Below are positions 42,784-51,092 of a DNA stretch of 64,000 bases, piece after piece. The notes beneath the pieces are model-generated. The model saw only the letters and a program-made list of their open reading frames with translations. It had not been told where the DNA came from and did no database searches. The DNA is taken from assembly GCA_037968995.1 (NCBI GenBank), contig JBBKWP010000325.1:1-64000 (forward strand), given 5' to 3'. Positions within the stretch are counted from its first letter, which is position 1; the number at the start of each line of letters is the position of its first letter. Origin of the DNA: JAEXNA01 sp037968995. Its GTDB lineage: Bacteria > Vulcanimicrobiota > Xenobia > Xenobiales > JADMJV01. A program made the translations under genes and the position numbers.

Positions 42784-43692
42784 TTGAGTCAAAGGTTGAT
42801 CGAGAAGTCCATGGTTGTCGGAGCGGGCACCATGGGGGCGGGCATCGCGCAGGCGTTGGCGCTCGCCGGAGTCACCGTGGTGATGTACGATACCGAGTCT
42901 GCGGCGATCCTGCGAGGCAAGGCCACCATCGAAGCGAGTTTGGAGAAGTTTGTTTCCAAGGGCAAGTTGAGCTCTGAGGACGCGTCGGGCGCGCTGGCAA
43001 GGTTGACCACCGCGACCGACTTAGGAGCAGGCGCGGACGTCGACATGGTCATCGAGGCGATCATTGAGAATCTCGCGATCAAGAAGGATCTGTTCGCTAA
43101 ACTTGACGCCTCGTGCTCAGAGAGAACCCTGCTTCTTACCAATACGTCGTCGCTTTCCGTCACCGACATGGCCAACGCCACCGGACCTGACCGCCGACCT
43201 TTGGTGGTGGGAATGCATTTTTTCAACCCCGTGGCCCTGATGAAACTTGTCGAGGTCGTGCGAACACCGTTCACCTCAGAGAATGCCTTCGCGGCAGTCT
43301 GGAAATTAGCCGAGCGATGTGGCAAGACTCCAGTGGAAACGAAGGATACACCCGGCTTCCTTTTTAACAGGCTGATCTTGCCCTATCTCAACGAGGCCAT
43401 GTGGGCCGTCTATGAAGGAGTGGGCCGCACAGAGGATCTCGATCGAGCTATGATTCTTGGTGGAAATATGCCTATCGGACCTTTGGCCTTGTTAGACTTG
43501 GTGGGCCTAGACGTTCAGCTTCACGCGCTTTCAGCCATCCACGAGGAGACCGGCGAGCCAAAGTATCGACCCTGTCCCTTGAATCGCCAGATGGTGCGGG
43601 CGGGTTACCTCGGACGCAAAACAGGCGTCGGGTTCTACGACTATCGAGGCCCTGAGAAGGTTCCCACCGACTTGTCGGTGTTCCGCTTCTAG
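42784..43692 (+). CDS. 3-hydroxyacyl-CoA (3-hydroxybutyryl-CoA) dehydrogenase
   Basis: It interconverts 3-hydroxyacyl-CoA and 3-ketoacyl-CoA with NAD(P)H. The 302-residue single-domain enzyme has a Rossmann GAGTMGAGIAQALALAG near the start, VIEAIIENLAIK and the catalytic His in GMHFFNPVALMKLVEVV. It also has GKTPVETKDTPGFLFNRL, and the length fits the Hbd class. The start is TTG 42784, preceded by AGGAG at eight bases. It leads a trio with an enoyl-CoA hydratase and a thiolase, which together would form or break down butyryl/crotonyl-CoA. Confidence 0.93.
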   Translation: MSQRLIEKSMVVGAGTMGAGIAQALALAGVTVVMYDTESAAILRGKATIEASLEKFVSKGKLSSEDASGALARLTTATDLGAGADVDMVIEAIIENLAIKKDLFAKLDASCSERTLLLTNTSSLSVTDMANATGPDRRPLVVGMHFFNPVALMKLVEVVRTPFTSENAFAAVWKLAERCGKTPVETKDTPGFLFNRLILPYLNEAMWAVYEGVGRTEDLDRAMILGGNMPIGPLALLDLVGLDVQLHALSAIHEETGEPKYRPCPLNRQMVRAGYLGRKTGVGFYDYRGPEKVPTDLSVFRF

Positions 43693-43737
43693 ACTATCAC
43701 GTCAATCGACCCAACTTACAGAACAGGATCGCAAATC

Positions 43738-44538
43738 ATGACCGAAACAGCCAGCACCAACGATTACCCGGACCTCCAACTGACCTTCGAAAACGGACTC
43801 TCGGTTTTGACATTGAATCGCCCCAAGCAGCTCAACGCTCTCAATGAAGCGATCCTTGGCCAACTCGACCGAGCGCTCGACGAGATCGAGGCCGATGCTG
43901 AGACGAGAGTACTGATCGTCACTGGAGCGGGCGATCGGTCATTTGTGGCCGGCGCCGATATCGCTGAGCTTCGGGGTCTTTCCAAAGAGCAAGGCAAACG
44001 GGCCAGCCGACGAGGCCAGCGCCTATTCGCCCGCTTTGAAGAGAGCCGACTGCTAGTCATCGCGGCGGTCAACGGTTTCGCCCTTGGGGGAGGACTAGAA
44101 CTTGCGATGGCTTGCGATATGCGAGTCCTGTCAAACAAAGCCGTGGTGGGACTGCCGGAGGTCTCCTTGGGGATCATCCCAGGCTATGGGGGAACTCAGC
44201 GGTTGACCCACTTAGTAGGATCTGGACGGGCTTTGGAGCTGATCGCGACCGGCCGAAAGATCTCGGCCGATGAGGCATTAGCGATAGGTCTAGCCAATCG
44301 CGTTGTCGAACCGGAAAAATGTCTCGAGACGTGTCGCGAATTGGCCGCCGAGATCCTGGCGAATGCTCCGCTTTCCGTTGTGGCCGCCAAGCGTGCCGTT
44401 CGAAAAGCCTGTGGGGACAGCTTAAACGGTTACTACGCCGAAGCCAGAGAGTTCGCGGCGCTGTGCGTCACCGAAGATGTAGAAGAAGGCATGGGCGCGT
44501 TTTTCGAGCGCCGCAAGGCCGATTTTCAAGGCCGGTAA
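43738..44538 (+). CDS. enoyl-CoA hydratase (crotonase family)
   Basis: A 266-residue crotonase-fold enzyme that hydrates 2-enoyl-CoA. It has FVAGADIAEL for the oxyanion hole, NGFALGGGLELAMACDMR, and the catalytic Glu region LPEVSLGIIPGYGGTQRL, with the second Glu in ISADEALAIGL. These match true hydratases and not isomerase variants. AGGA lies nine bases before the ATG. It sits between the dehydrogenase and thiolase genes, so crotonyl-CoA or short-chain fatty acyl-CoA is a likely substrate. Confidence 0.93.
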   Translation: MTETASTNDYPDLQLTFENGLSVLTLNRPKQLNALNEAILGQLDRALDEIEADAETRVLIVTGAGDRSFVAGADIAELRGLSKEQGKRASRRGQRLFARFEESRLLVIAAVNGFALGGGLELAMACDMRVLSNKAVVGLPEVSLGIIPGYGGTQRLTHLVGSGRALELIATGRKISADEALAIGLANRVVEPEKCLETCRELAAEILANAPLSVVAAKRAVRKACGDSLNGYYAEAREFAALCVTEDVEEGMGAFFERRKADFQGR

Positions 44539-44623
44539 TGTATGATTTTAGAGCTCGGGGAACGCTACAAGATTAGGGTTCATCGGAGCCAAAGCCTAAG
44601 AAAGGCAAGAAACGAGGGAACCT

Positions 44624-45805
44624 GTGGATAAAAAAGATATCATGATTGTCGCGGGAGCGCGCACACCATTCGCAAAGTTTGGCGGGAGCTTCAAGGACCT
44701 GACTGCGACCGACTTAGCCACTGTGGCAGCAAAAGCCGCTTTGGAACGCAGCGGGGTCAAAGCTGAAGAGATCGACCATGTGATTTTCGGAAACGTGCTT
44801 CAATCCAGTCAGGATGCAGCCTATCTCGCCCGACACGTCGGTTTGCGTTGCGAGGTTCCCATCCCGGTTCCAGCGTACGCGGTCAATCGGCTCTGTGGCT
44901 CGGGATTCCAAGCCGTTATTAATGGCGCCGTCGAATTGATGCTGGGCCATGCCGACGAGGTGCTGGTCGGCGGTGTCGAACAGATGAGTATGACTCCTTT
45001 CCACGTTTACGGTCGTTGGGGAATGAAGTTGGGGGAAGCCCCGATGGTGGATGCGCTGTCCGCCGGCCTCACGGACAATTATTGCGGCTGCCCGATGGCG
45101 ATCACCGCCGAAAATTTAGCCAGAGCCTACGACATCCGACGTGAGGACGCCGATGAGTTCGCCTACCAGTCTCACATGCTCGCGGCCCAAGCGTGGGACG
45201 AGGGATGGATGCAGGAAGAAGTCGTGCCGGTTGTCATTCCGGGCAAGAGAGGCGAGGTTCGAGTGGACCGTGATGAGCATTTTCGAGCTGACACTCAGAT
45301 CGAAAAGCTTGCTAAGTTAGCACCGCTCTTCCCCGGCGGGCAGGTCACAGCGGGCAACAGTTCCGGAATCAACGACGGCGCGGTGGCGCTTGTCCTGACA
45401 ACGAGGGAAAGCGCTGATGAGCGTTCCGTAAAGCCCCTAGGCCGACTTGTATCCTGGGGAATCAAGGGTGTCCAACCGGACATCATGGGAATCGGACCAG
45501 CGCCGGCCAGCAGAGAAGCCTTGTCCCGGGCGGGACTCACCATGTCAGACATGGACCTGATCGAAGTCAACGAAGCTTTCGCCAGCCAGTATCTCGCGGT
45601 AGAGAAAGACCTCGGAATCCCTCGCGATCTGGTAAACGTTCAAGGCGGAGCCATCGCTTTGGGCCATCCGCTGGGCGCCTCCGGAGCCCGTCTTGTGCTT
45701 ACGCTGCTGCACGCTTTGCGACGGCGCGGAGGAAAGTACGGTTTGGCTACGGCTTGCATAGGCGGCGGTCAAGGGATCGCCGTTGTTGTGGAGAGTCTTG
45801 GCTAA
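44624..45805 (+). CDS. acetyl-CoA acetyltransferase (thiolase)
   Basis: It condenses two acetyl-CoA or cleaves 3-ketoacyl-CoA. The 393-residue protein has the nucleophile Cys91 in NRLCGSGFQAV, His348 in GHPLGASGARL and Cys378 in ACIGGGQG. All three catalytic residues are present. The start is GTG 44624 with GAGGGA five bases upstream. Whether it works in the synthetic or degradative direction cannot be told. Its end overlaps moeA. Confidence 0.95.
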   Translation: MDKKDIMIVAGARTPFAKFGGSFKDLTATDLATVAAKAALERSGVKAEEIDHVIFGNVLQSSQDAAYLARHVGLRCEVPIPVPAYAVNRLCGSGFQAVINGAVELMLGHADEVLVGGVEQMSMTPFHVYGRWGMKLGEAPMVDALSAGLTDNYCGCPMAITAENLARAYDIRREDADEFAYQSHMLAAQAWDEGWMQEEVVPVVIPGKRGEVRVDRDEHFRADTQIEKLAKLAPLFPGGQVTAGNSSGINDGAVALVLTTRESADERSVKPLGRLVSWGIKGVQPDIMGIGPAPASREALSRAGLTMSDMDLIEVNEAFASQYLAVEKDLGIPRDLVNVQGGAIALGHPLGASGARLVLTLLHALRRRGGKYGLATACIGGGQGIAVVVESLG

Positions 45806-47042
45806 GCCGCAAGACGTCGACGTCTTGCTTCCATCTCTGGGAGTCGAGGAAGCTCTGCAAGGACTCCTCAACTCCCTGAGCCCAATGGAGGCTGTGCGCC
45901 TGAACCTCGAGGAGGCCGGGGGCCTCATTCTTGCCGAACCGGTCGTTTCTCCGGAGGCCCATCCCGCCGATGACATGTCCGCCATGGACGGCTATGCGTT
46001 GAAGACGTCCGATCTTTTGAGCGCCTCCCAGGACAATCCAATATCTCTTGAGGTCGCCGAAGACATCAGGGCCGGCTTTCCCCCCGAGCATGACGTTCGA
46101 GCGGGTGTAGTGTCACGGATCTCTACAGGCGGATTGATCCCGACGGGGGCCGATGCCGTCGAAATGCGGGAATTCGTGGAAGTTACAGACGTTGGCTCCA
46201 TTCGCTTTCGTCGACCGGTGACTAGAGGTGCCAACATTCGCTTAGCGGGTGAGCATCTCAAATCACAAGAGACCGTCATGCAACCGGGCACACGTCTCGG
46301 CTCCGCGGAGGTCGGTATGGCGGCCTTTCTCGGATATCAAGAACTTTTATGCCATCCACGCTTGTCTGTCGCGATTCTTTCGACGGGCAGTGAACTCGTG
46401 GAGACCAACGCCAAAGTGGAGCGCGGCCAGATTCGAGACAGCAACAGCGTCGCTCTAGCCCAGGCTGTGAAGCAACTCGGCTGTCGCGTTGTCCGTAGAC
46501 AAAGGGTTGCCGACGATGAGAATTCCTTGAAAGTGGCCATTCAGGAATGCGCGGCTGAGGCCCAAGTGCTGTTGACTTCGGGCGGCATTTCCGCCGGTTG
46601 GCATGACCTGGTTCGAGAGTGTGTAGAGGCCTCAGGGGGAAGCTTCCATTTCCACAAACTGCGTATGCGACCCGGGAAGCCGATCGCTTTCGGTCAGTTG
46701 GGCTCGACCTTTCTATTCTGTTTGCCGGGGAACCCAGTATCGAGTCTGGTGACCTTCGAAGTTTTTGTCCGACCGGCGCTCTGCCGGCTTATGGGAGAGT
46801 CTTGGCAACCGCGGACGGTAAAGGCCCGGCTAGGTCAACGACTGGAAAAAAAGAAGGGCCTCACGGTCTTCTACCGGGTGAAACTGGTCTCGTCCGCCGA
46901 AAGTCTGCCAACAGTCATCCTAACAGGGGATCAAGGCTCCCACCAACTCAAAAGCATGGTGGACGCCCACGGACTCCTCTCGGTACCCGAAGAGACCACC
47001 TTTCTGGAAAAAGGCACCGAAGTGGAAGTTCGACTTCGGTAG
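45798..47042 (+). CDS. moeA: molybdopterin molybdenumtransferase
   Basis: MoeA inserts molybdenum into molybdopterin. The 414-residue protein has HPADDMSAMDGYALK, STGGLIPTGADAVEM, the MoCF-domain ILSTGSEL, TSGGISAG, MRPGKPIAFG and LPGNPVSS, all in the standard order. I chose TTG 45798 with GGAG four bases upstream and an eight-base overlap with thiolase; TTG 45783 is the other option. No other molybdenum cofactor gene is in the window. Confidence 0.94.
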   Translation: MAKPQDVDVLLPSLGVEEALQGLLNSLSPMEAVRLNLEEAGGLILAEPVVSPEAHPADDMSAMDGYALKTSDLLSASQDNPISLEVAEDIRAGFPPEHDVRAGVVSRISTGGLIPTGADAVEMREFVEVTDVGSIRFRRPVTRGANIRLAGEHLKSQETVMQPGTRLGSAEVGMAAFLGYQELLCHPRLSVAILSTGSELVETNAKVERGQIRDSNSVALAQAVKQLGCRVVRRQRVADDENSLKVAIQECAAEAQVLLTSGGISAGWHDLVRECVEASGGSFHFHKLRMRPGKPIAFGQLGSTFLFCLPGNPVSSLVTFEVFVRPALCRLMGESWQPRTVKARLGQRLEKKKGLTVFYRVKLVSSAESLPTVILTGDQGSHQLKSMVDAHGLLSVPEETTFLEKGTEVEVRLR

Positions 47043-47079
47043 GCGTCTCTTTAGAACGACTTGGGCTCATTCATCCGGT

Positions 47080-47796
47080 TTAGAGAATGCTTTTTTCGGC
47101 GGTTGCCCTCACATCATCGCCTACCAGATAGCCAAAAGCGTGGCGTGACGAGAGAACAAGACTGACGAAGAACATTGCGCAGATGCCAAGTGTGATGGGC
47201 ACGTTGATGTACCACTCAAGTCCGATAAACTGCAACGCGAGCATAGCAATACAGCCAATCGAGACGCCGGCCACTTTGGCCCAGTAAGGCGACCCCATTT
47301 CCAAGACTGAGGAGATGTTCGGTAGCACCGCGAGCGCCGGTCTCAAATCCCGACCTCGGCTATACTGCGCTAAAGCCACGGGTAGCGAAGCGCTCGCTAA
47401 AACCTGGCCGGCCAAACAGAATAGGCCGATCACGGAATTGATCACCAAAGACATGATGGGCGGAGAGACTTCGCTTCGTGAATGAAAAAATGCCAGCCAT
47501 TGGAAAGCCGGAAACATGGCGACCGCGGTAGGCACGGCGAAGAGAAACCCGGCACCCAGCAAGATCAACGACGGTCCAATGCCGCTGCTGAACACTTTTC
47601 CTAGATCGTCGACGGGTGGCAGGGGACCCGGCGGCTCCTTCATTCCGAGACGACGGTGCTCTTCTTCGAGATCGAGACTGACGATCCCCATAGCGATAGG
47701 AGTTGAGAGTAGGAGAAACAGACTCCCTGTTCCCCAGGCGATCTTCTTCCAGATGCCGCCGTCTTTCGAAATCACTGACCAGCTCGATCGATCCAT
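47080..47796 (-). CDS. DUF4013-like membrane protein
   Basis: A 238-residue protein with about six membrane helices. The N-terminal layout (a Trp/Lys-containing amphipathic start, a first helix, then GPLPPVDDLGKVFSSGIGPS) and a central LPVALAQYSRGRDLRPAL match the DUF4013 pattern. No biochemical role is known. A strong SD, AGAGGAG, lies five bases before the ATG at 47796. It is convergent with moeA and divergent from tatC. Confidence 0.7.
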   Translation of the reverse strand: MDRSSWSVISKDGGIWKKIAWGTGSLFLLLSTPIAMGIVSLDLEEEHRRLGMKEPPGPLPPVDDLGKVFSSGIGPSLILLGAGFLFAVPTAVAMFPAFQWLAFFHSRSEVSPPIMSLVINSVIGLFCLAGQVLASASLPVALAQYSRGRDLRPALAVLPNISSVLEMGSPYWAKVAGVSIGCIAMLALQFIGLEWYINVPITLGICAMFFVSLVLSSRHAFGYLVGDDVRATAEKSIL

Positions 47797-47909
47797 GTGA
47801 GCTCCTCTTTTGATATCCCACCCCCAGGCTCATCGGCTAAAGGAAAAAACTCTAGCACATCAATAAGCGAGCAGTGGGAACTTCGGCCTCTCTTACGAAT
47901 GTCCCTCGC

Positions 47910-48671
47910 ATGAGCGCGACGGAAATAGAAGAAGAAGCGCATGAAGCGGTCGACGATTCGGCCGACAACGACGTTTCTTTAAGTCTGACGGACCATCTCG
48001 AGGAGCTCCGAGCTCGAATGCTTTGGAGCATTCTCAGTTGGGTGGCCGCGTCGGCCGCCTGCTACAATTTTGTTCCCTGGCTGTTGGACTTCACGCGGGA
48101 ACGGTTTCTCGAGGGGAAAGCACAATTGGTGTTCACCAAGCCGACCGAAGCCTTCATCGCCTACCTCAAAGCGGCGATGGTGGCCGGGCTGTTCCTGGCC
48201 GCTCCCATCCTTCTTTATCACATCGTCGCCTTCGTTGCTCCAGGCTTGAAGAGTTCCGAGAAGCGGTGGATCTTTCGTCTGATCCCGTTTTCGATGATCC
48301 TTTTCGGGTTGGGAGTCACGTTTGCGTTCTTCGTGGTGCTCCCCGTCACCATGAATTTCTTTATGTCCTTTTCTACTGAGGCTCTCAAACCGATGCTTCA
48401 GGTGGGGGACTTCCTGGGCTTCGTTACCGGTCTGTTGGTTCTTGTAGGGGCGGCCTTTCAGTTACCGCTGGTGCTATTTTTCGCGGCCGTTGCCGGGATC
48501 GTGACCTCCCGACAACTGCGAGACGGTCGAAAGTTCGCGATTTTCGGGTCGGCCCTGATCGCCGCGGTGGCCACCCCCACTCCTGATGCCTTCACTATGA
48601 GCGTGGTGGCGCTACCGATCTGGATTCTTTTCGAGATAAGTGTTATTGTGATTCGGATTTCAGGGCGCTAA
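47910..48671 (+). CDS. tatC: Sec-independent protein translocase TatC
   Basis: TatC recognises twin-arginine signal peptides of folded exported proteins. The 253-residue protein has a charged N-terminal extension, then LTDHLEELRARML. Six membrane helices follow, with FTKPTEAFIAYLKAAMVAG, FVAPGLKSSEKRW and TPTPDAFTM as conserved loops. I chose ATG 47910; GTG 47874 would add 12 residues. tatA follows after 36 bases. Confidence 0.95.
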   Translation: MSATEIEEEAHEAVDDSADNDVSLSLTDHLEELRARMLWSILSWVAASAACYNFVPWLLDFTRERFLEGKAQLVFTKPTEAFIAYLKAAMVAGLFLAAPILLYHIVAFVAPGLKSSEKRWIFRLIPFSMILFGLGVTFAFFVVLPVTMNFFMSFSTEALKPMLQVGDFLGFVTGLLVLVGAAFQLPLVLFFAAVAGIVTSRQLRDGRKFAIFGSALIAAVATPTPDAFTMSVVALPIWILFEISVIVIRISGR

Positions 48672-48707
48672 CTTGCTCCCTACTTTTGAACAAGGACAAC
48701 TGACAAA

Positions 48708-48953
48708 ATGAGTGCCACTTCATATTTAATAGCCCTCGGTCTCGGACCGGCAGAAATAGGAGTTCTTCTCCTCGTCGCGGTCTTCGTGTTCGGTCCCAGA
48801 CGGATCCCTGAGATTGGGGAATCGTTCGGCAAGGCTATCTCCTCGTTCAAAAAGGCGACCGCGGCCGACGATGAGGACGACAAAAAGCCGCCAAGTGAGG
48901 GCAAAGAACTCGCCGAAGACACCACCAAAGAGAAAGAGAAAATCGAGGTCTAG
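48708..48953 (+). CDS. tatA: Sec-independent protein translocase TatA/B
   Basis: This 81-residue protein has one N-terminal membrane helix (about 13-28), the hinge FGPRRIPEIG and an amphipathic helix (SFGKAISSFKKA). A charged acidic-lysine tail completes the typical TatA layout. The FGPRR variant also occurs in TatB, so the exact type is uncertain. AAGGA lies upstream. It ends 14 bases before the convergent rex stop. Confidence 0.93.
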   Translation: MSATSYLIALGLGPAEIGVLLLVAVFVFGPRRIPEIGESFGKAISSFKKATAADDEDDKKPPSEGKELAEDTTKEKEKIEV

Positions 48954-48967
48954 CCTCGACGTTTCTC

Positions 48968-49630
48968 CTAGAACAGTTCCGGCTCGCCGCTGAGATGGTA
49001 GGCCAGGATTGCCAGTTCGTGGGTCAAGTTGACATTGCGTACCAGCATTCCCTCAGGCGGGGGAAACGGTTCGCTGGTGAAGTTCAAGACCGCTTTGACC
49101 CCGGAAGCGGCCAACAGGTCCGCACACCCTCTGGCCGCCTCGGGTGGAACCGCCAGAATAGCCAAATCTACATGCAGCGGTCTAGGAAGCAGCGAGATGT
49201 CTTCCACCGGTATGTCGGCAATCAACGTGCCGACCTTTCTGGGGTCGCTGTCGAAAATGTACTTGACGTCAAAACCCCACCTCGCGAATCCAGGAAAATT
49301 TCCCAAAGCGGACCCGAGGTTACCTGCTCCGAGTAGAACGACACGACGTCGGCGGTCCAACTGCATGATCTCTGTGATGCGGGCCAAGAGGGCTTCCACG
49401 GGATATCCGAGTCCCTGGATCCCGAATTCTCCGAAGTAGGAAAGGTCTTTGCGAAATTGCGAGGCTTTGATTCCGGCTTTGGAAGCCAATTCCCCAGAGG
49501 AGACGATCCTGATGTTGCGTTCCTTAAGGTCGGCAAGGCATCGAAAATAGATAGGGAGGCGCGTTACGGTAGGTCCGGGGATACGCTCTCGCCGAACGTC
49601 CGAAACTTCGTTGTTGGGGTTGTCATTCAA
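48968..49630 (-). CDS. rex: redox-sensing transcriptional repressor Rex
   Basis: Rex senses the NADH/NAD ratio and represses fermentative and respiratory genes. The 220-residue protein has an N-terminal winged helix (SSGELASKAGIKASQFRKDL then SYFGEFGIQGLGY) and an NAD-binding domain with VVLLGAGNLGSALGNFPGF. A C-terminal domain-swap helix completes it. The length is normal. Known Rex targets include hydroxybutyryl-CoA dehydrogenase operons, and one starts 6 kb away here. I found no clear Rex operator next to it. Confidence 0.95.
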   Translation of the reverse strand: MNDNPNNEVSDVRRERIPGPTVTRLPIYFRCLADLKERNIRIVSSGELASKAGIKASQFRKDLSYFGEFGIQGLGYPVEALLARITEIMQLDRRRRVVLLGAGNLGSALGNFPGFARWGFDVKYIFDSDPRKVGTLIADIPVEDISLLPRPLHVDLAILAVPPEAARGCADLLAASGVKAVLNFTSEPFPPPEGMLVRNVNLTHELAILAYHLSGEPELF

Positions 49631-49734
49631 GGGTCAGACTGCTCACAGACCGAGACTTCGCAACCCGAAGTCCCTCTCCTTGGTCCACTCCTTCTTGCTG
49701 ATGTGAAATCCGTTCGAGAGGCGATTCAGGCCCG

Positions 49735-50622
49735 TCACAAATTGGCTTTCCGACTGGGGGCCCAGCGCTGCGACTTGGACAAATTCGCGCGTTTGGCCGG
49801 CTGAGCAGCAGCCATGAGTCGGTGGAGGCGGTTGAGGTGGACCAACGGTGCGAGGCCGCCCTCGGCCGGACAGAGCGCCCGAACCCTATGAGGCAAAACC
49901 CTCAGCTGCGCTAATGTCAGGCTGGGTCGAAGTTCGAACGCCCGCCCACTGTCTATCACCACGGTCTCCCTCGAGATGTGTAGATTGCAAAGTTCCACGG
50001 GTGTCTCTTGGCACAGCCAAAGCAGGTCACAGCCTGCGGAGTTTCTTGTGGAGGCCGCGGATACCGAAACCAGTTGGACCCGCATCTCTAGTTTCAGCAG
50101 TTCCGCGCAAAGTCGCTCCGCGCAATCCCAGGTTTCGTCAGAGTAGAGAATTGCGACCGACTTTTGAGCCGGATTCCATTGGTGGGCGGCCGCTAGCTGA
50201 AGAAAAGAGATGACTTGGGGGGAAAACCCGTTATGACCCTGGTCGATATTCAGGCGTCCAAGTTCAGGGTGGGCGGCTAGGCACGTTCGGTGTTCAGCGG
50301 TCATCTGACAGGGGAAAAAGATGCCGTGAACTCCCTTGGATTTCTCCAGCAATCGGAACCGATCCCTCAGTCCGCTGCTGGGAAGGTAGCGTTCGATCGC
50401 TTCCACGCCGACGATGATGGAGAGTTCTTGGGCGAGATACCTCAGTTGATGGGCGACTGGGGAGTCTAGGTAGTCAAAAATGACGAGGCGTGGCCGTATA
50501 CCCGCAACTTGTGAGGCTTTTACGCTTTCGACCAAACGGCGTAAAAGGATAGGTCGGACCAAATCGGCGTGCCAAAGGCGACGCTGCGATGGACTCATAT
50601 GGTCGACGTCTTGGACATTCAT
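49735..50622 (-). CDS. degenerate FolD-like protein
   Basis: A 295-residue protein whose order of segments resembles FolD (methylenetetrahydrofolate dehydrogenase/cyclohydrolase): RLVIFDYLDSPVAHQL, GVHGIFFPCQMTAEHR, NIDQGHNGFSPQ, KSVAILYSDETWDCAERLCA and ETVVIDSGRAFEL. The catalytic Lys region, the KDVDGF motif, the PCTP motif and the GRSxxVG nucleotide loop of FolD are all replaced. If related, it has lost both activities. ATG 50622 lacks a good SD; TTG 50676 and ATG 50598 are possible. Function unknown. Confidence 0.45.
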   Translation of the reverse strand: MNVQDVDHMSPSQRRLWHADLVRPILLRRLVESVKASQVAGIRPRLVIFDYLDSPVAHQLRYLAQELSIIVGVEAIERYLPSSGLRDRFRLLEKSKGVHGIFFPCQMTAEHRTCLAAHPELGRLNIDQGHNGFSPQVISFLQLAAAHQWNPAQKSVAILYSDETWDCAERLCAELLKLEMRVQLVSVSAASTRNSAGCDLLWLCQETPVELCNLHISRETVVIDSGRAFELRPSLTLAQLRVLPHRVRALCPAEGGLAPLVHLNRLHRLMAAAQPAKRANLSKSQRWAPSRKANL

Positions 50623-50804
50623 GAACAGGCTGTTTCTACCACCCACACGTCGGGGAGACCTTTCTGCTGAGACCAAGTAGGACCAGGTCGGGAACTCATG
50701 AGAAATATTTATTCTAGTCGAAAGGAGATCTCGCAGAGATCAGTAAGGTTTCTTGAAAATTCGGGCGTGGAGGCCTGAACGTCTCAGGAGGGAGGTAAGC
50801 AACC

Positions 50805-50981
50805 ATGCCACCGAAGAAAGCTAAAGCAAAAGAAACCAAAGCCGCTAACAAGCCGGCTAAGGCCAAAACGAAAGCCAAATCGAATACGACCGTAGCAGCA
50901 ACCAAAAAAGCTACGACGGATAAGAAGGCTACCACAAAGGCCGCGTCCCGCAAAAAAGGGACACCTGTTAAAGAAATGTAG
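50805..50981 (+). CDS. histone H1-like Lys/Ala-rich small protein
   Basis: A 58-residue protein composed almost entirely of Lys, Ala and Thr, with KAKAKETKAANKPAKAKTKA-type repeats and only one Asp and two Glu. It resembles the C-terminal tail of histone H1 and bacterial H1-like or AlgP-type DNA-binding proteins. The SD AGGAGGGAGG is very strong, nine bases before ATG 50805, and a terminator follows the stop by 25 bases. It is therefore a small single-gene unit, probably highly expressed. Nucleoid or RNA binding is inferred from charge only. Confidence 0.8.
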   Translation: MPPKKAKAKETKAANKPAKAKTKAKSNTTVAATKKATTDKKATTKAASRKKGTPVKEM

Positions 50982-51006
50982 TTTCGTAAGAAACCGCATG
51001 GATTGA

Positions 51007-51043
51007 AAAACGACCGGGACAATTGTCTCGGTCGTTTTCTGTT
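51007..51043 (+). terminator. intrinsic terminator after the H1-like gene
   Basis: AAAACGACCGGGACAA pairs with TTGTCTCGGTCGTTTT with one G-T pair, and TTTTCTGTTT follows. The A-rich left arm makes it potentially bidirectional, so it may also end minus-strand transcription from the radical SAM gene. Confidence 0.9.
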
Positions 51044-51092
51044 TCCAGTTTGGCTGCGAACGTAGAATCAGGCTGAATTCCGTCCTAAGGTA

